64,000 nucleotides of DNA from Neoechinorhynchus agilis (taxonomy: Eukaryota > Acanthocephala), in contig CM121341.1 of NCBI GenBank assembly GCA_051530055.1, positions 19,220,001 to 19,284,000 of the forward strand. Direction: 5' to 3'. The position numbers and the translations under genes were made by a program. Position 1 is the stretch's first letter. Each line of letters starts with the position of its first letter. Below the pieces are notes generated by a model. That model did not search any database. It had not been told where the DNA came from and saw nothing but the letters and a program-made list of their open reading frames with translations. Shown here piece by piece: positions 1 to 12,010 of this stretch.

Positions 1-71
1 ATTGAACGAATCATTTTAAAATCGAAACCGGCAATCGATTTTTTCGTGGAAGTGTGAACTTGGGTTCGTTT
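1..71 (+). repeat. Dispersed 71-bp repeat, copy 1
   Basis: The first 71 bases recur as an exact reverse complement at 34837-34907. The match stops abruptly at the inner end; the outer end lies at the window edge, so the true unit may be longer. No coding frame or RNA fold was recognised. It may be the end of a transposon or a low-copy repeat. Confidence 0.8.
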
Positions 72-442
72 GGCTATTTCAGGATAGTAATTAGCAATTA
101 GATTGCTGAATCTTTCCTTTGACGAACCAATGTTTTTAAGAAAAGTCTACTGCCCTAATTCACCCTTCAAAAGAAACTACCTATTATGGTAGTCGGACTG
201 GATTGAAATGAAGTTAATGAAAGATGATTGGTTCGCTGTCATGCCCACAGAAAGAATTGCGAATGACCAGCTCCTTTGACGAATTATTTACGGACCAATC
301 ATTTTCCTTCGATTTGATTGTATCCTCTTTTTTCTTGCTCGTTTGGGTCCGACACAAGTTTACTGCGGAATGTTGTCGTTTGTCAATTGAAGTAAGAATT
401 GAGATAAAATTAGTTTATGTAAGACGCGAAGCGTTTTATAAA

Positions 443-572
443 ACAACATTTTTTTGAACTTTTCTCTCATTTGAGAGGTCGTTCTTTTCAGCATTGTTGG
501 TTTTCGACTTTGTTCTTCTCCTTTCCCAGCGTCTTGAAATCTCCGCTCACACCGTCCTCCCACCTCTTCTTG
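443..572 (-). mobile_element. RTE LINE, 3' end fragment
   Basis: Read on the minus strand this stretch matches the 3' end of the RTE-type LINE at 37.5-39.2 kb, including the segment that encodes its last residues and the untranslated tail around AGTGTGAGCGGAGATTTCAA. Only about 130 bp remain, so it is a 5'-truncated insertion, the usual product of target-primed reverse transcription. There is nothing else recognisable between 72 and 1038. Confidence 0.75.
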
Positions 573-1038
573 AGCCGGGATAAAATATTGTAATCCCTCA
601 GATTTCTAGGATTTTAAAAATAGTAGTAGCGTTTTGTATGAAGGATTCGGGTGAAACGATTTTTAAACGTTAAGAATTTACATTATGCCCATCAATGTTG
701 GCTCTTTGTCAATCACATAGATAATTCATAAATAATTCAATTTGGACTCTAAATAATCTATTAAAACTTGGTCTGAGCTGACAGCATTTTCAATTGTTCG
801 CTAAAACTAAGAAATGGTCATTGACGTCTTCATAAAATCACAATGCATTACAGAAAGGAATAGAAACGACTAATTATTTTGAAGAAACCAGCATGAAAAA
901 TAGTTCGTGTTCTCATAAAAATTTAGCTTACTTGTTCATTTGCTCCACAATATTTTGCATTAAGGTGTAAATGTAAAATTAAACATGAAAAGGTTTACAG
1001 CACGCGTTCCCCTTCCACTATGAATTCCGTTTCCTCAG

Positions 1039-2220
1039 ATGAAGACTTATTTGCCCCAAATAAATTGGCACGATCAAGATCAGATTTCATCGTGCCACTT
1101 CAATCCCGCGGATCCAGGGGAGTTAGTAACTTGCGGTGCTTCGCCCAATATTAGGATATGGCGCTTTGACGCTTTGGATCCAGGAAATCTGGTCACGTTC
1201 ATGAGCGAGTACACTGTTCACGTTCCGTGGATTAACTGTGTCAGATTTAACTCCACCGGAAGGCAAATTGGCTCTTGCTCGGACGATGCGACTTTATGCA
1301 TTGTAGAAAAACACATTCAAGTGACGGATGATCAAACGGCGACCAATTCTTGGAGAAAGGTTAGGAGATTAAGAGGTCATCTACAACCAGTGGTGGATTT
1401 TGCTTGGTCGACGGATGATAGATTTATCGTAAGTGGATCGATGGATAACATCCTAATGGTATGGAATGTCGAGCACGAGAATCGAATTGCAATGTTCCCT
1501 GATGCTACCGGTGGGATCGTGGGGGTTTGTGTGGATCCTTTGGGACAATATTTCTGCTCTCAGAGTACAGACCGTTTCTTGAGATTATACGATTGGGACA
1601 AATTAAGGTTGGCAAATAAGGTGTGCAAAGTGCCACCGTTCAAATTACCGGGTATAAAAACACCAAGGACCCTTTTGAGTATTTTTCAAGGACACGATGT
1701 TGCATCACTCAATCGCAGGCTGTGCTTTACTCCCGATGGTCAATTTTTAATCGCCACAAGTTGTAGTTGCGAAGGAATGGATCTCCCAAGCGGGCATAGT
1801 CTCAGTCGATCAGCCGCAGTATTTCATCGTTCTGATTTCGAAAAACCAGTTGCCTTTCTACCTGTTGACCCAACTGAATCGACCAAAGGAGTAGCGGCAT
1901 ATCCATTTAAGCTCAAGCTTATATCGGATAACTGCCAAGGATTCGGTAAAGGCCTGAACTTAGTTTATCGGTTGGTTGTCGCGGTCGTGACGGGAATATC
2001 ACTCATAATCTTCGATTCCCATCAACCAATTCCACTTGCTTACATGACTGGTGCTCATTACGGTGACCTATCAGATGTACAGTGGTCTTCGGATGGATGT
2101 GCTCTTTGCATTTCATCCTTAGATGGATTTATGACACTTATATCTTTTGAAGCTGGAGAATTTGGGGAAACGTATTTTGAACGTCAAACTGCGTGCGAGC
2201 CAATGGATCTGAGTGAGTGA
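1039..2220 (+). CDS. CHAF1B: Chromatin assembly factor 1 p60 subunit
   Basis: A single uninterrupted 393-residue frame matches CAF-1 p60, the WD40 subunit of the replication-coupled H3-H4 chaperone that loads nucleosomes behind the fork. It starts MKTYLPQINWHD, like the family's first blade, and runs through repeats such as NIRIWRF, LRGHLQPVVDFAWSTDD, DNILMVWNV, DPLGQYF, RRLCFTPDGQFL and LSDVQWSSDG, giving a full propeller. The unstructured C-terminal tail (about 170 residues in vertebrates) is missing: the frame stops shortly after the last blade. The ATG follows directly on a TTTCCTCAG acceptor, which suggests trans-splicing or a leader intron that ends at the start codon. No intron interrupts the coding region. 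Identification is firm; that this is the whole protein is likely but untested. Confidence 0.93.
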   Translation: MKTYLPQINWHDQDQISSCHFNPADPGELVTCGASPNIRIWRFDALDPGNLVTFMSEYTVHVPWINCVRFNSTGRQIGSCSDDATLCIVEKHIQVTDDQTATNSWRKVRRLRGHLQPVVDFAWSTDDRFIVSGSMDNILMVWNVEHENRIAMFPDATGGIVGVCVDPLGQYFCSQSTDRFLRLYDWDKLRLANKVCKVPPFKLPGIKTPRTLLSIFQGHDVASLNRRLCFTPDGQFLIATSCSCEGMDLPSGHSLSRSAAVFHRSDFEKPVAFLPVDPTESTKGVAAYPFKLKLISDNCQGFGKGLNLVYRLVVAVVTGISLIIFDSHQPIPLAYMTGAHYGDLSDVQWSSDGCALCISSLDGFMTLISFEAGEFGETYFERQTACEPMDLSE

Positions 2221-2710
2221 TCATGATGGGAAGAAACGCGAACATTTTAGCTTGTTTGAGGCATTTTTGGTTGGATTTATTGGTTTTTGGCCACTTGACG
2301 TCTACGTGGAAACACATCTAATTTTGTGGTAATCTCAAAGTAAATCACATTTGAAGTGACTGCTCCTTCACTCTGATACTTGCATGATATCACAATACTG
2401 GCTGACTTTCTAACAATTTCACTTAAAACATGCTAAATGCTAATCAGTTGATTTTCATAAACTGGTTAGAATCTTTTGACGTTAGCGAACATCAGTTTGA
2501 TTCGCAAGGTTCCTTGTAGCGACGTCGTCGAATGAATTAAATGTATATTTTTTTATACATGATGACATACGTTAACTTATACTGGTACAATTCACCAATA
2601 AATGGTAATCACATCATCAAGGTGCAAAAATACTTTTGGCAAGATAATGTTCTAAAGGACATAATAACATAACGAATACGTACATGTTCAAATCCACAAT
2701 CGCCCATGAC

Positions 2711-2920
2711 TCATAATTAAACGGGACGAAATACCGTCGAAGGAAGGAAACTCACTAATGAATCTCGCGTCCTGGAGGTATCTGAGAATCCAAAGGTATG
2801 TACAAAACTTACTACCATGCGGTTAAGGGCCATAGGGATTAAATCACTTCCATGATCGAAGATATCGGTTGGCTGTGAAGGAAAAAACCGAGTAGGGGAT
2901 GCTCCAACACTTAATCAATA
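2711..2920 (+). repeat. Dispersed repeat of about 200 bp, copy 1
   Basis: This shares an ordered set of short blocks with 14318-14495: a GGGNCGAAATA block, then AGGAAACTCACTNATGA, then a GGAG-TATC block, a RTTAAGGG block and a TGGGCTGTG-like block. Identity is patchy, so the copies are old. The rest of 2221-3476 shows no coding signal. Confidence 0.45.
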
Positions 2921-3476
2921 ATTAGTTAATGGATGGTTAACCTTAAAACTCGCGTTTAACTGTGTCATACCTTTTATTAGGCAATTCAAGTTAAATCTAT
3001 TTTTAGTAAAACAATTATACTGTAAATTTTTTAATCGAAGAAGCATAGCGTTGCTTCCATACTTGAAATGCAATTTCTTCTACCGAACTCCTTCTTCGTA
3101 TATTATTTAGAATTAACTCTATAAGTGTATAGATTATTCTGATTAAGGTCACGAATTTGCATTTTTCTTTTTTGAAAAAATAAAGTGAAGGACCGAACGC
3201 TTACCTCCGCTTTGTACTTTATTTAACAAATTTTGTCGTATAATTGAAATTGAGCCACGGTTTTATATTATGTTTGAAATGCGTCCTAATTTTATGTCAA
3301 GATTTCACAGTTCACCACATACTATTTTTTGACCTATTTTGAACTCATCCAATTTAATTTCGACTTCAAAACCACAGCAACTAAAAATGCGAGTTGTAGT
3401 TGTCATAGGAACAAAAATTTAGGAAATAGGACGGCTGACAAATTTCTATGGACAGCATGTCAGTTACAGGAAAAGC

Positions 3477-6144
3477 ATGGAGGCAAGATCCTTGTATTTT
3501 GAAGGTTAGATGTAATCATTGTATCGCTTGAACTCAAACATTCATTATTATAGATAGACAGTGGTCTAACAAAACCAAGATTTCTGCAGGATTTGCTGAG
3601 GGATATAAGTTATTCTGTGGGCACCTCCTCGGAGGCGAATTCGGTGAACTTGATGAGCGGAGAGTATAAAGGAAAGTCCATAATTCTAAAAGTAATAACA
3701 ATTAAAGATGCAAATCAGAACGTAGAGGCTCACATTGTTCGAAACTTTTATCCAACAATCAATGAACTTTACAACGCCTGGGCTCATACTTCGTCAAAAT
3801 ACCTTCAGCTAAATTCGGATTATGTCGAGGTAAGCGTACTTACAAGTCCTAAGCTGTTTTGTATTTTATTATTTCAAGGATCATAACGCCAAAGAGTACA
3901 ATATTCTTGAAATAACTCATTGGGCATCAATTTTAAGTCTTGATTTGATAGAGTTATCACTTATAATTCACGCTATTAATACGAACCGGGATTCGTTCAG
4001 TACACCTTTCAAGGCATATATACATCAAATGTGCAGCCTTCTTAGAATATTGAACATTGCGATCTTTACCATGGAAGGAATCATTAAGATGGACAAACCA
4101 ATAAACGATTTGGGTTTTAATATTTTTAAGGTTATAGACTGTCTTAAGGAACTACTTGGCGAATTTACTGGTCACCGAATCACTCTCCCAATCGGAATTC
4201 CCTATCATTCCAATACTTGGCAGAACGAATTTAAGGACGCTACGCTCAAGTTAGTCGAAGCAATTTTCGATGACCAAGAAGGTACATATGTTGTTAACTG
4301 TTATCCTTTATTATCTGATAAAATCGAATAGTTCCCGATGGATTTTTAAACGATTTAAGATCCCGACTAATCTTGGGGCGTGACAAAATTCAAGCATTTA
4401 GTCGGACTTCCGATGATCCAACGTGAGTTGATCAAAAATTATGCTCTGCTGAAGTTGTAAGAGCAAGGTTCAATAGTTTTAACCTTGGTAGAAGACCCAT
4501 AGAGGCGGGCGTAACCCGCAAGAGATTATTGCTTTAGGAATTACAAAACGGCAAGGTCACAATATTTAAGCAAAATGGCAGACTTCTCAGTGTGATAAGC
4601 ACCAATGCCCCTATTTTAAACTATCATTTTAAAATAATTTTAGTTGTGTTTATTACTAACGAGTACCATTCTTTAGATTGAAAAGCAGTAAAGTTTATGG
4701 AGCACAGTTGGATGTTACTTCTGATTTAATTCGGATCTGCGAGCACATAATTCGTGACTTTGCGAAGATCGATCAATGTAGATTACCAAGAAGTCCAAAC
4801 AATAAATCTGATAGAACTTCGGTTTTCGACGAACTTATGACTCGCCTGCCTATAACAAGAAGCTTTACGTTATCTTCTCATGGAAAGCAAAATAAGATAA
4901 ACCCTGACGCTGCGACCGGAACCATTGATTGGGGAAATATCGAGAAAATCCAAGACTTAATAATTGAACTATGCAAATGTAAGTCGGTCGAAGATGAGAA
5001 TACCGATCGAACGAGTAATCAGGACCTTAACATGATACAGGTGATTATAAAGACGGCAATCAGTGAGCTTTATGATGATCAAAATGTTTCGGTTTTGGAC
5101 CAAGCGCTTAATGGGATTGAAATGGACCTTGAATTGTACCGTCAGTATGCCATATCGAATCTTTTCCGTCGTTTTCTGCTTGTATCTCACGTTGATTTAA
5201 AGCCTATATTTGTCAAGGTGCATTCTGTACTGTTTCCAAATGATTTTTTGGGACTGAGCAACCATTTGGAAAGATTAATGAAGGTGGCTAAGACATACGC
5301 TTTTCGAAAAACTGGATCGGGAACATTGACGACAGAATCCTTTGCACAGACTGCAAAATGGTTGGGAAACCTTAAAGGAGTAAATAACGCTGTTCTCTAT
5401 GACACAATGGTTGATAAAGGTCTACGAGTAAAAACCGGGTGTACTTATCAGCGATTGGCTAGTGATTTGATAAAAAGCGTGAAGGAAAAATTCTCTCTTG
5501 ATTCATTTTGTATTCTTAAGTATTCACTCCTGACAAGCCGTACTGATCGTTTTCCTGAATTCGATCAAGATACCAATAAAATTCCTGTATGGTTGTACAA
5601 ATGGAACTTTTCACAAGGACCAATAAAGTTTAACGCCCCAGTGAACTGGAGTGAAATGAACTCGAGCAATTTTAACCGTGGAGACAAAACATGGATATAT
5701 AAAGTGGATTTTTCACTTAAAGAGGCCGTAGGTGAAATGTTGGGCGTTTTCAATTATGCGGGTGATATTTGTGACAAAGACGAAGTTCGAAAAACTTTGA
5801 CCGATGCACCTGAACTACGTTCCGCGTTTCACATTCAAAATGATGACTGTATGAGTTTTAAGACAAAAGAGAGAGCGTGGAACTCGCGCTCTTGCAATGG
5901 TGACTTCGAGGAAGCGTACAATACAAGCGATATTCAGAAGCACCCTAACCGCGTTGCGAGGTATTACCCTGATTGTGCTCATATAAGTTTAAAGGATGAT
6001 GCGACTTGTGGAGAACTTTCAGGTGGCAGTGGACGGAACAGTCAGAACAAAGAGCCAAACAGAAGTGTTAGAGAGTGGACGGAGAATGTGAAAGGAACAC
6101 CGTGGCATGCCACTCTCGGAATTCATTCCACGAACTATCTATAA
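3477..6144 (+). CDS. Unassigned four-exon protein, weakly gamma-tubulin-complex-like
   Basis: I read four exons: 3477-3504, 3558-3829, 3879 to about 4281, and about 4674-6144, with GT-AG introns (the last acceptor is uncertain within a few bases). The product is some 700 residues, opening MEARSLYFE-DSGLTKPRFL. Helix-rich segments include LLRDISYSV, the region around THWASILSLDLIELSLIIHA, and LFRRFLLVSHVDLKPIFVKV near the middle of the last exon. These recall the N-terminal region and the 'RRYLLLGQGDF' helix of gamma-tubulin complex components (GCP4-6), but the diagnostic C-terminal motifs were not found. The last 120 residues are polar and probably disordered. That the gene is real is well supported by open frames with consistent splice sites; the family is only a suggestion. 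Confidence 0.6.
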
Positions 6145-6399
6145 GCGCAAAATAGAGACGTTCTGAATGCTAGACTATTTCAATGACAACATAGCGCCTT
6201 TTCTTTTAGTTGTTAAAAAATCCAGTTTTAAACGATGCCTTCGTTAAAAATATGATTCACAATCAATTCTCGTTCATTATAATTTCTCATATCTCTAAAT
6301 TTTCCAAATTTAGCACAATTACTTACCTTAGAGAAAAGATAGCTTGTAATGAATTCGATCATCGATAGACAAAAAGATAAATCGAAAGCTTTTTGTTAT

Positions 6400-6725
6400 G
6401 TTCTCCATGGATTTGAATAACTGGGTTTTTATCATGTCACACCAACCAGCCTGAGCAGGTAAGCTTTCTTGCCGTTTTCCTTCAGGCCACAGGCAACAAA
6501 GTGTTGCTCTAATAGTCCAAATGGGCAGAATTGAGGCACTGATGTTCGAGCTACATGTTTTCCCTGCTTCAGTTCTAGAATTCGTTCGTACAATTAACGA
6601 TTCCTTGATTGTTCCTCCCTTAGCATCTGCAGCAATTCTTTTGCCATATCTACTTTACCTCGTCGCCAATTGTTGTGTTCTCCATGGATTTGAATAACTG
6701 GTTTCCATTATGCCACACCAACCAG
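6400..6725. repeat. 50-bp direct repeats flanking a 230-bp spacer
   Basis: The segment beginning GTTCTCCATGGATTTGAATA at 6400-6449 recurs at 6677-6725 with a few changes. The minus strand of the spacer has a short coding-like stretch (RTSVPQFCPFGLLEQHF) reminiscent of the N-terminal part of retroelement proteins, so this may be an old transposon remnant. The rest of 6145-7354 has no recognisable gene. Confidence 0.4.
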
Positions 6726-7354
6726 TCTCGGCACCACACACACCAATAAGTATATTAATAATTCCGTATGGCACTAATCGATATATAAAAATATAAATCA
6801 ATATATAACACTTTTAAGCTTAATACAGGAAAGCAAGTTGAAGTTTCTTCATAGTTGTGTATAAATAGATGCTCTTGAAGACAAACTTTCGCTCTAAGCA
6901 ATGGCAGAGCAGTCAAATCGGCTAACGGTTTAGTGTTTATAAAAGTATTATTAAGAGCTCGAATGAGCACAGATGATAAAGCTTCCTTTTGAACAGATAC
7001 ATAATTATTTTTTAAGTAATCAAATCGACCATGTGCACAAAAAAATTTATTGTGCTAAGAAGCTTTTTTAGTTTTTTACAACACGAAACCTGTTGCCTGA
7101 TCACGAAAACCTGCGAAAATATGGAAACAGGTAAAAATTGTCTCCCATTGCTACAATAGGCAGGGTCGTTATTTATTCATTACCCCAAACTTTTTTCTTG
7201 CAGTTCAAAACAGAGGTATGTCAAAATAATATACCTTCAATATTATACCCCCTATTGGCTCGCAAGTTTCCGTCTTGTTTCCATGGAGACTATGCTCGTA
7301 AGAAAACTTAAATGTTGATTTGTCAGTGTTCAGTTTCGCATTAATATTTCAGCA

Positions 7355-7507
7355 ATGAACATTTACAGACCGCTCATTTGCACACTTTGTCTTGTATTCT
7401 GTTCATCAATCTCAATGGCATTACGCGGACGTGAAGTGCCTGGGAAGGATATTGATAAGTCTTTTTTTGCTGGAGTTGCGGGTACTGAATATAATGAGCA
7501 TGAATGA
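7355..7507 (+). CDS. Short secreted peptide precursor (50 aa)
   Basis: A 50-codon frame starts with ATG two bases after a good acceptor (TTAATATTTCAG). Residues 1-22 form a typical signal peptide: a basic start (MNIYRP) and a hydrophobic core (LICTLCLVFCSSISMA). Cleavage after SMA would leave a 28-residue mature peptide, LRGREVPGKDIDKSFF followed by an acidic end. There is no cysteine after the signal, and no dibasic site apart from RGR. It is not a neuropeptide family I recognise. The gene stands alone, with more than 1 kb of apparently empty DNA upstream. The frame is short, so the call rests on the signal peptide plus the acceptor. Confidence 0.5.
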   Translation: MNIYRPLICTLCLVFCSSISMALRGREVPGKDIDKSFFAGVAGTEYNEHE

Positions 7508-8218
7508 TTAGTCATAGATGGCGGACACTAGATGAGCGATTTTGCTATAATAAAACTACAATGTCTTTTTAATGAATTCTGCATCATTAAGCATAGGTAA
7601 CCTAAGGAAACAGCACATAAACCAATTGATTTGATCCAAAACCTAGACGAGCATGATTTGAGCTTGAGTCAACCATGCGTTTAAAGAAAGCAATTGTCCA
7701 TTAAACACTAATTGCTGAATCCGCATCCGTAACTAAAAATTGTAAAACCAATCACAGTTGTTTGGAGTTATCGATAGAGAGACAAGTTTAGAGATATCAT
7801 GTAGACGCTAAGCGATCAAACATGGTTGCACACAAAATGTGGTTGGGGCATGAAATGGACCATTAATGAACTAATGAAGCACTTATCGGAAAGTCGTTGA
7901 AGCGATTGATGCACAAAGATATTCACTCATTGCATTATCAAAATAATGAAACGATCAATGCATTGTTGCGAAGTTCTTTAGAATAAACCCGGTGATGATT
8001 AACTAAAATTACGTTCGAACTGTTTCACTATATAGTATTCGTTTGATAGTTGTGCATCTAAATTGAAAATGGCTAACAAAAGATCGTAAAGTGTTAGTAG
8101 TTAACACCCGTCCGATCCTTCACTAGTGCCAGAGATCATGGCACAGCGTAAAAAGGGAGAAGTCCAGTTGTAAAGCCGTAAATAATGTTAGTGTTATCTT
8201 TATACACGATTTCTCTAA

Positions 8219-9853
8219 TCACACAGTGCTGAACGTCCCATCCTTCATGCTTTGTTCAAAATATTTGCCTATCCTAACATGTTTGCGACTCTCCGTCTGA
8301 TATATGTCATCTTCTGGAGACTTACTGGTTTCGGTCATTTCAACGCGATTTTCCGGACTGATAGATAGAGCAACTCTCTTAGGAGAAAGATGACGGGCAG
8401 TAAAATCCCTAACAGTTGGATCTGACGAGTCAATGGGACTCGAATCACGAGTTGGCATGCTCAGTTGGCGATAGAAGACAAACGCCATGGCACATATCAT
8501 GGAGGATAGGAAGCAAAAAAAGGCTGCAACAAGCTCCAGAATAAATGAAGAACCTGCTTTGACTACCATTGAATGAGCCAGAGCGTTGTTTGCACGTGAG
8601 ATCATTTTACGTGAAAGGAGCTTTACTGGTACCCAAAGCTCAATTCCTCTTTAAGATCAGAAACAGGATATTGTCGTGATTGTCTTATATGAAATACAGA
8701 GTCCAAAAGATGTGTTACTTCAGCCCTCTGGTTCTTCCAATGGTACATTATGATTAGAAGGAAAAAGAGATTTGATAGGGCGAATAAGATACAAGACAAG
8801 ACTAGGATTAGTTTCCTAGGCGACAGTAGGTTCCGCTCATGAAGGCAACTTCCTATAGCCAAAAGAAGCACGCCGATAAGACACAATAGGGTAAGAATGT
8901 AAAGTCTAAATATTTTCCTTGCGTATGGCATATATTCGCAGGAACATCGGTAGGCAGAATCTTCGTCATTTTTGTGGTTCCGTGATAATGATGGTGTCCT
9001 GTGCCATTTTACTAGTCCTCCGTCGTTTGCGAGTCGATTCTCGAAGCTGCAATCAGTACTGAAAGCACAGGTGGATGGCAGATGAGATTTTCCGTCGTTC
9101 GCGGAGGCCATTATACGTCTTTGGTCATTATTTAGAAGAAGTCGAGATCGTCTCCTGGCAATCGTGATCACTTTATTTTGAGTGCATAATTTTTGTTGCT
9201 TACGGTTGATGTGGTTACCGCCAGTCGACTGGTGGTGATATAGTGTACACTTCAAGAATAGGCCGTATCGGTATTGTTCATCAAGGCTATACATTTTTTC
9301 ATAGATATTCAATATTCCTTCTCGATTGACAACATCATCAAGCAGTGATAAGCTCTGTACAGTCTCACTTACCGACCTTTCTAGGTGCAGAGTTTTCCAA
9401 TGGTCGATAAAAAACGTCAATACATGGCACATGATGGACAACAGGCAGAGTACAATGAACACAGCGTACCAGCCCGATTTAAATCCGGTAAATATAGAAT
9501 GCTGTAACGGTTGGTAGAGCTGGTTATGAGGATGTTCAGTTTGAAGTGCTTCTGACTGGCTAAATCGTCTTCTGTCCTCAGGAAGATCGTTGTGCTGGTA
9601 CTGGCAAAGCGTGGATGCCAATACCATCAAAAAAAGAGCACCTTTGTATGCAGTTGTCTTGATCGACGATGTCAGTATTGAACCGGGCAACATAAGGCCG
9701 ACTGTCGGTCCGGTCGGCACAGCACTCGGGGCCGTGCCAATTACCTGGTTCTAGAAACTGTTGTTGTTGGCAGCAGCAATTGTAGCTTGAATAAAGGATG
9801 GACAGAAGATACTCGATTGTGCTGACTTGACTTGTCGTTGAGGCAAATCTCAT
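8219..9853 (-). CDS. Four-helix membrane protein, claudin/PMP22-like topology
   Basis: Three exons can be joined with GT-AG introns: about 9853-9751, about 9708-8670 and about 8624-8219. The product is about 510 residues. After a hydrophobic N-terminal stretch (GALFLMVLASTLC) come four clear membrane segments: WYAVFIVLCLLSIMCHVL, FRLYILTLLCLIGVLLLAIG, LILVLSCILFALSNLFFLLI and, in the last exon, FILELVAAFFCFLSSMICAM. Between helices 1 and 2 lies a long loop with several cysteines and a GLFLKC motif that recalls the GLWxxC signature of the claudin/stargazin/TMEM178 superfamily. The cytoplasmic tail is polar. The topology is seen directly; family membership is inference. The last intron uses CCT|GTTTCT and CAGTAAAG; without it the helix 4 exon would be out of frame. 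Confidence 0.6.
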
Positions 9854-12010
9854 CGCAATAACAGCTTTAGCAAAACTGGGTAAAACACAGGTTCGGCCTC
9901 AATCTCTGAAGTGGGATTCCTTTAAGGAATGTAGGGCAAGTCTTATATAATGTGAATGAGAGAAAGCGGTCGAGATACACACATTAGACCGGGAGACGTC
10001 GCGATCTAAAAAGAATGTGACATGGATTATACTTTCTCATGGTGTTTCTAAAAGTGGTACGCTGCCATCGCCGCCGCAGCCGACAGCGGGCGTGTGACAG
10101 GCGTTGTGGTATGGGGGTAGGCGATAGTTTTGGTGGTGTACAGATTTTGTTGTTGGATGAAGCACAGGCTGCTGCTGACTGAAATGTCGATTTTAATCAA
10201 ATTAATGGGCTGGCCTCCGCGGTTTTTTTGGAGGAGTGGTGCGTTACAATAGAAATGTGAGAGCATGGAGAGTAAATCAAGTGCGGAAATTAGAAGATGG
10301 GGATGGATAAAGTGTAAAAGTCGCTAGTGAATGACTTTTAAATAAGTGAGGATCAGATTAATTCTCTGATTGTAACACGTAGTGTACGTAACTTTTAGGT
10401 ACTTTTACAAGATTAGTGAGTCCATTGTGGTCCTCTGAAAGAGAAACACTTTTTATAAGGTTTTTCCGTGGGAAAGGTAATGAGGCTGTCGGGTTTGACG
10501 AATGATTGGCATTAATTTATGAGAATGTGGCGCAGGTTTTTCCCAGATAGGCGCTTAAAATGGATGGAGCATTGTGGGAACAAAAATATTGTAAACTTTA
10601 AGACTGATTTTTGTTACCATGATGGTTTTTCTATAAACAGAATAAGATACTGAGAGTGAGAACATGTGTAAAGTCCCGGCTCATCTCTAGCTACCACACG
10701 ATAGATTCTCGTTCGTCTGTCAACTTCTTATAAACCTTCACATGAATCTTCGTTCTCATTGATTAAGATGGTGGCGGAGAAATCGGGTAAGAAGAGAGTC
10801 CTCGTCTACAAATGGATCACTGTAGGATGGAGAATGTCACATTGGAAAGTTAATCTTGGCAAAAGACCTAAATAGTGTACAAGCATTTCGATCCAATTGA
10901 AGACGACACGAACTGCGCTAGCAAGCGATAAGACTTGCGCTAACGAAAACCTAGCTTTTGGCGCACCTCATCAAAGTGCTCCAACCGACAAAAATTGATC
11001 CACACTTTCGCGCTTCTCCCTTTTTCCAATACGGTACCGCTGCACTGCTACTGCTGCAACTAGACGGAAATAGCGGAATCTGTGCGCGTTTTGTATGTGA
11101 CAATGAAACAGCAATGCACTTGATGTCAAATTCTTGGGACAGCTTGATAAAATATATCACCATCGAGTGCTCCATGGAGTTCGCCAAACCCTAAGGGACT
11201 TTGATCTCCTTTTACTTGCGCGCAGACGCACACGAAAAATTCTGAGCCAATAATGAATTGGAGACAGCTTCGTGTACCGGTTACAAAGCCACCATAACCA
11301 ACAATTTATAATAAATCTTGTGCTTCGTACACTATAGCAATATCAAACTTAAAATGACAAGTGCGGTATTCCCAGTGAGGAGGGGAGCGGACACCTTGAA
11401 TCAAACAAGAGTAAACTGATCCATCGATTAGGTATAAGTGATCTTTGTCGGGAATTTGACAGGCTCATCAAAAAAGAACAAATTAACGGCGAAATGCTCT
11501 ATACTGCTGAAAATATCAAATGAATTATCGATCACTCAGCAAGGACGAACTGACAAATCGGTTTGCAATTACACTCCTAATTTCGCTACCGATGATTAGT
11601 GAATTCTTCGTTCGCATAATCCTCGTTTTGTGTCTACCAAAACTGTCACAATGACATGAAAATGAAAGGCATCAAATCCGCATTCCGCGGAAAGTTATCA
11701 ATTTGTTTTCCCCCAAAAAGGAACAAGCCTCTTGTGACTATACGATCGCCTAATATGTAACTAACCATGGCGAAAAAGAAGAGTATTCCCTCTCAATACT
11801 TCTTGAAATAACCTTAGTAAACCGATTTTCGGTTTTTTTACAGTAGTGCGCTAAAAGGGTCCTTTTTCAAAATCATACCATAACCCAACAAATACCTCTC
11901 CATTCAGCCGTACACAAATGTCTCCATGGTAACATTAACTTACACGTCAGTCTCTGGACGACATTTACACCATGAAAGGGAAGTAGTCAGCTCCAAGGAT
12001 ACAGTTTTCA
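9854..12010. other. Long intergenic stretch, one doubtful exon
   Basis: Between the two genes I find no convincing gene. An open segment on + at about 10955-11194 follows a CCTAG acceptor and ends in a stop; it reads ICARFVCDNETAMHLMSN and could be a terminal exon, but an equally long frame lies on the other strand and no partner exon was found. The remainder is AT-rich without clear repeats. Confidence 0.4.

Noticed and set aside
8590-8670. A non-canonical intron between helices 3 and 4 of the four-helix protein.
   Set aside because: A normal GT-AG pair (CCT|GTTTCT to CAGTAAAG) with matching phase was found.
10951-11194. Overlapping 78-codon frames on both strands.
   Set aside because: Neither has a recognisable domain or a partner exon; the + frame is kept only as a doubtful exon in the intergenic note.
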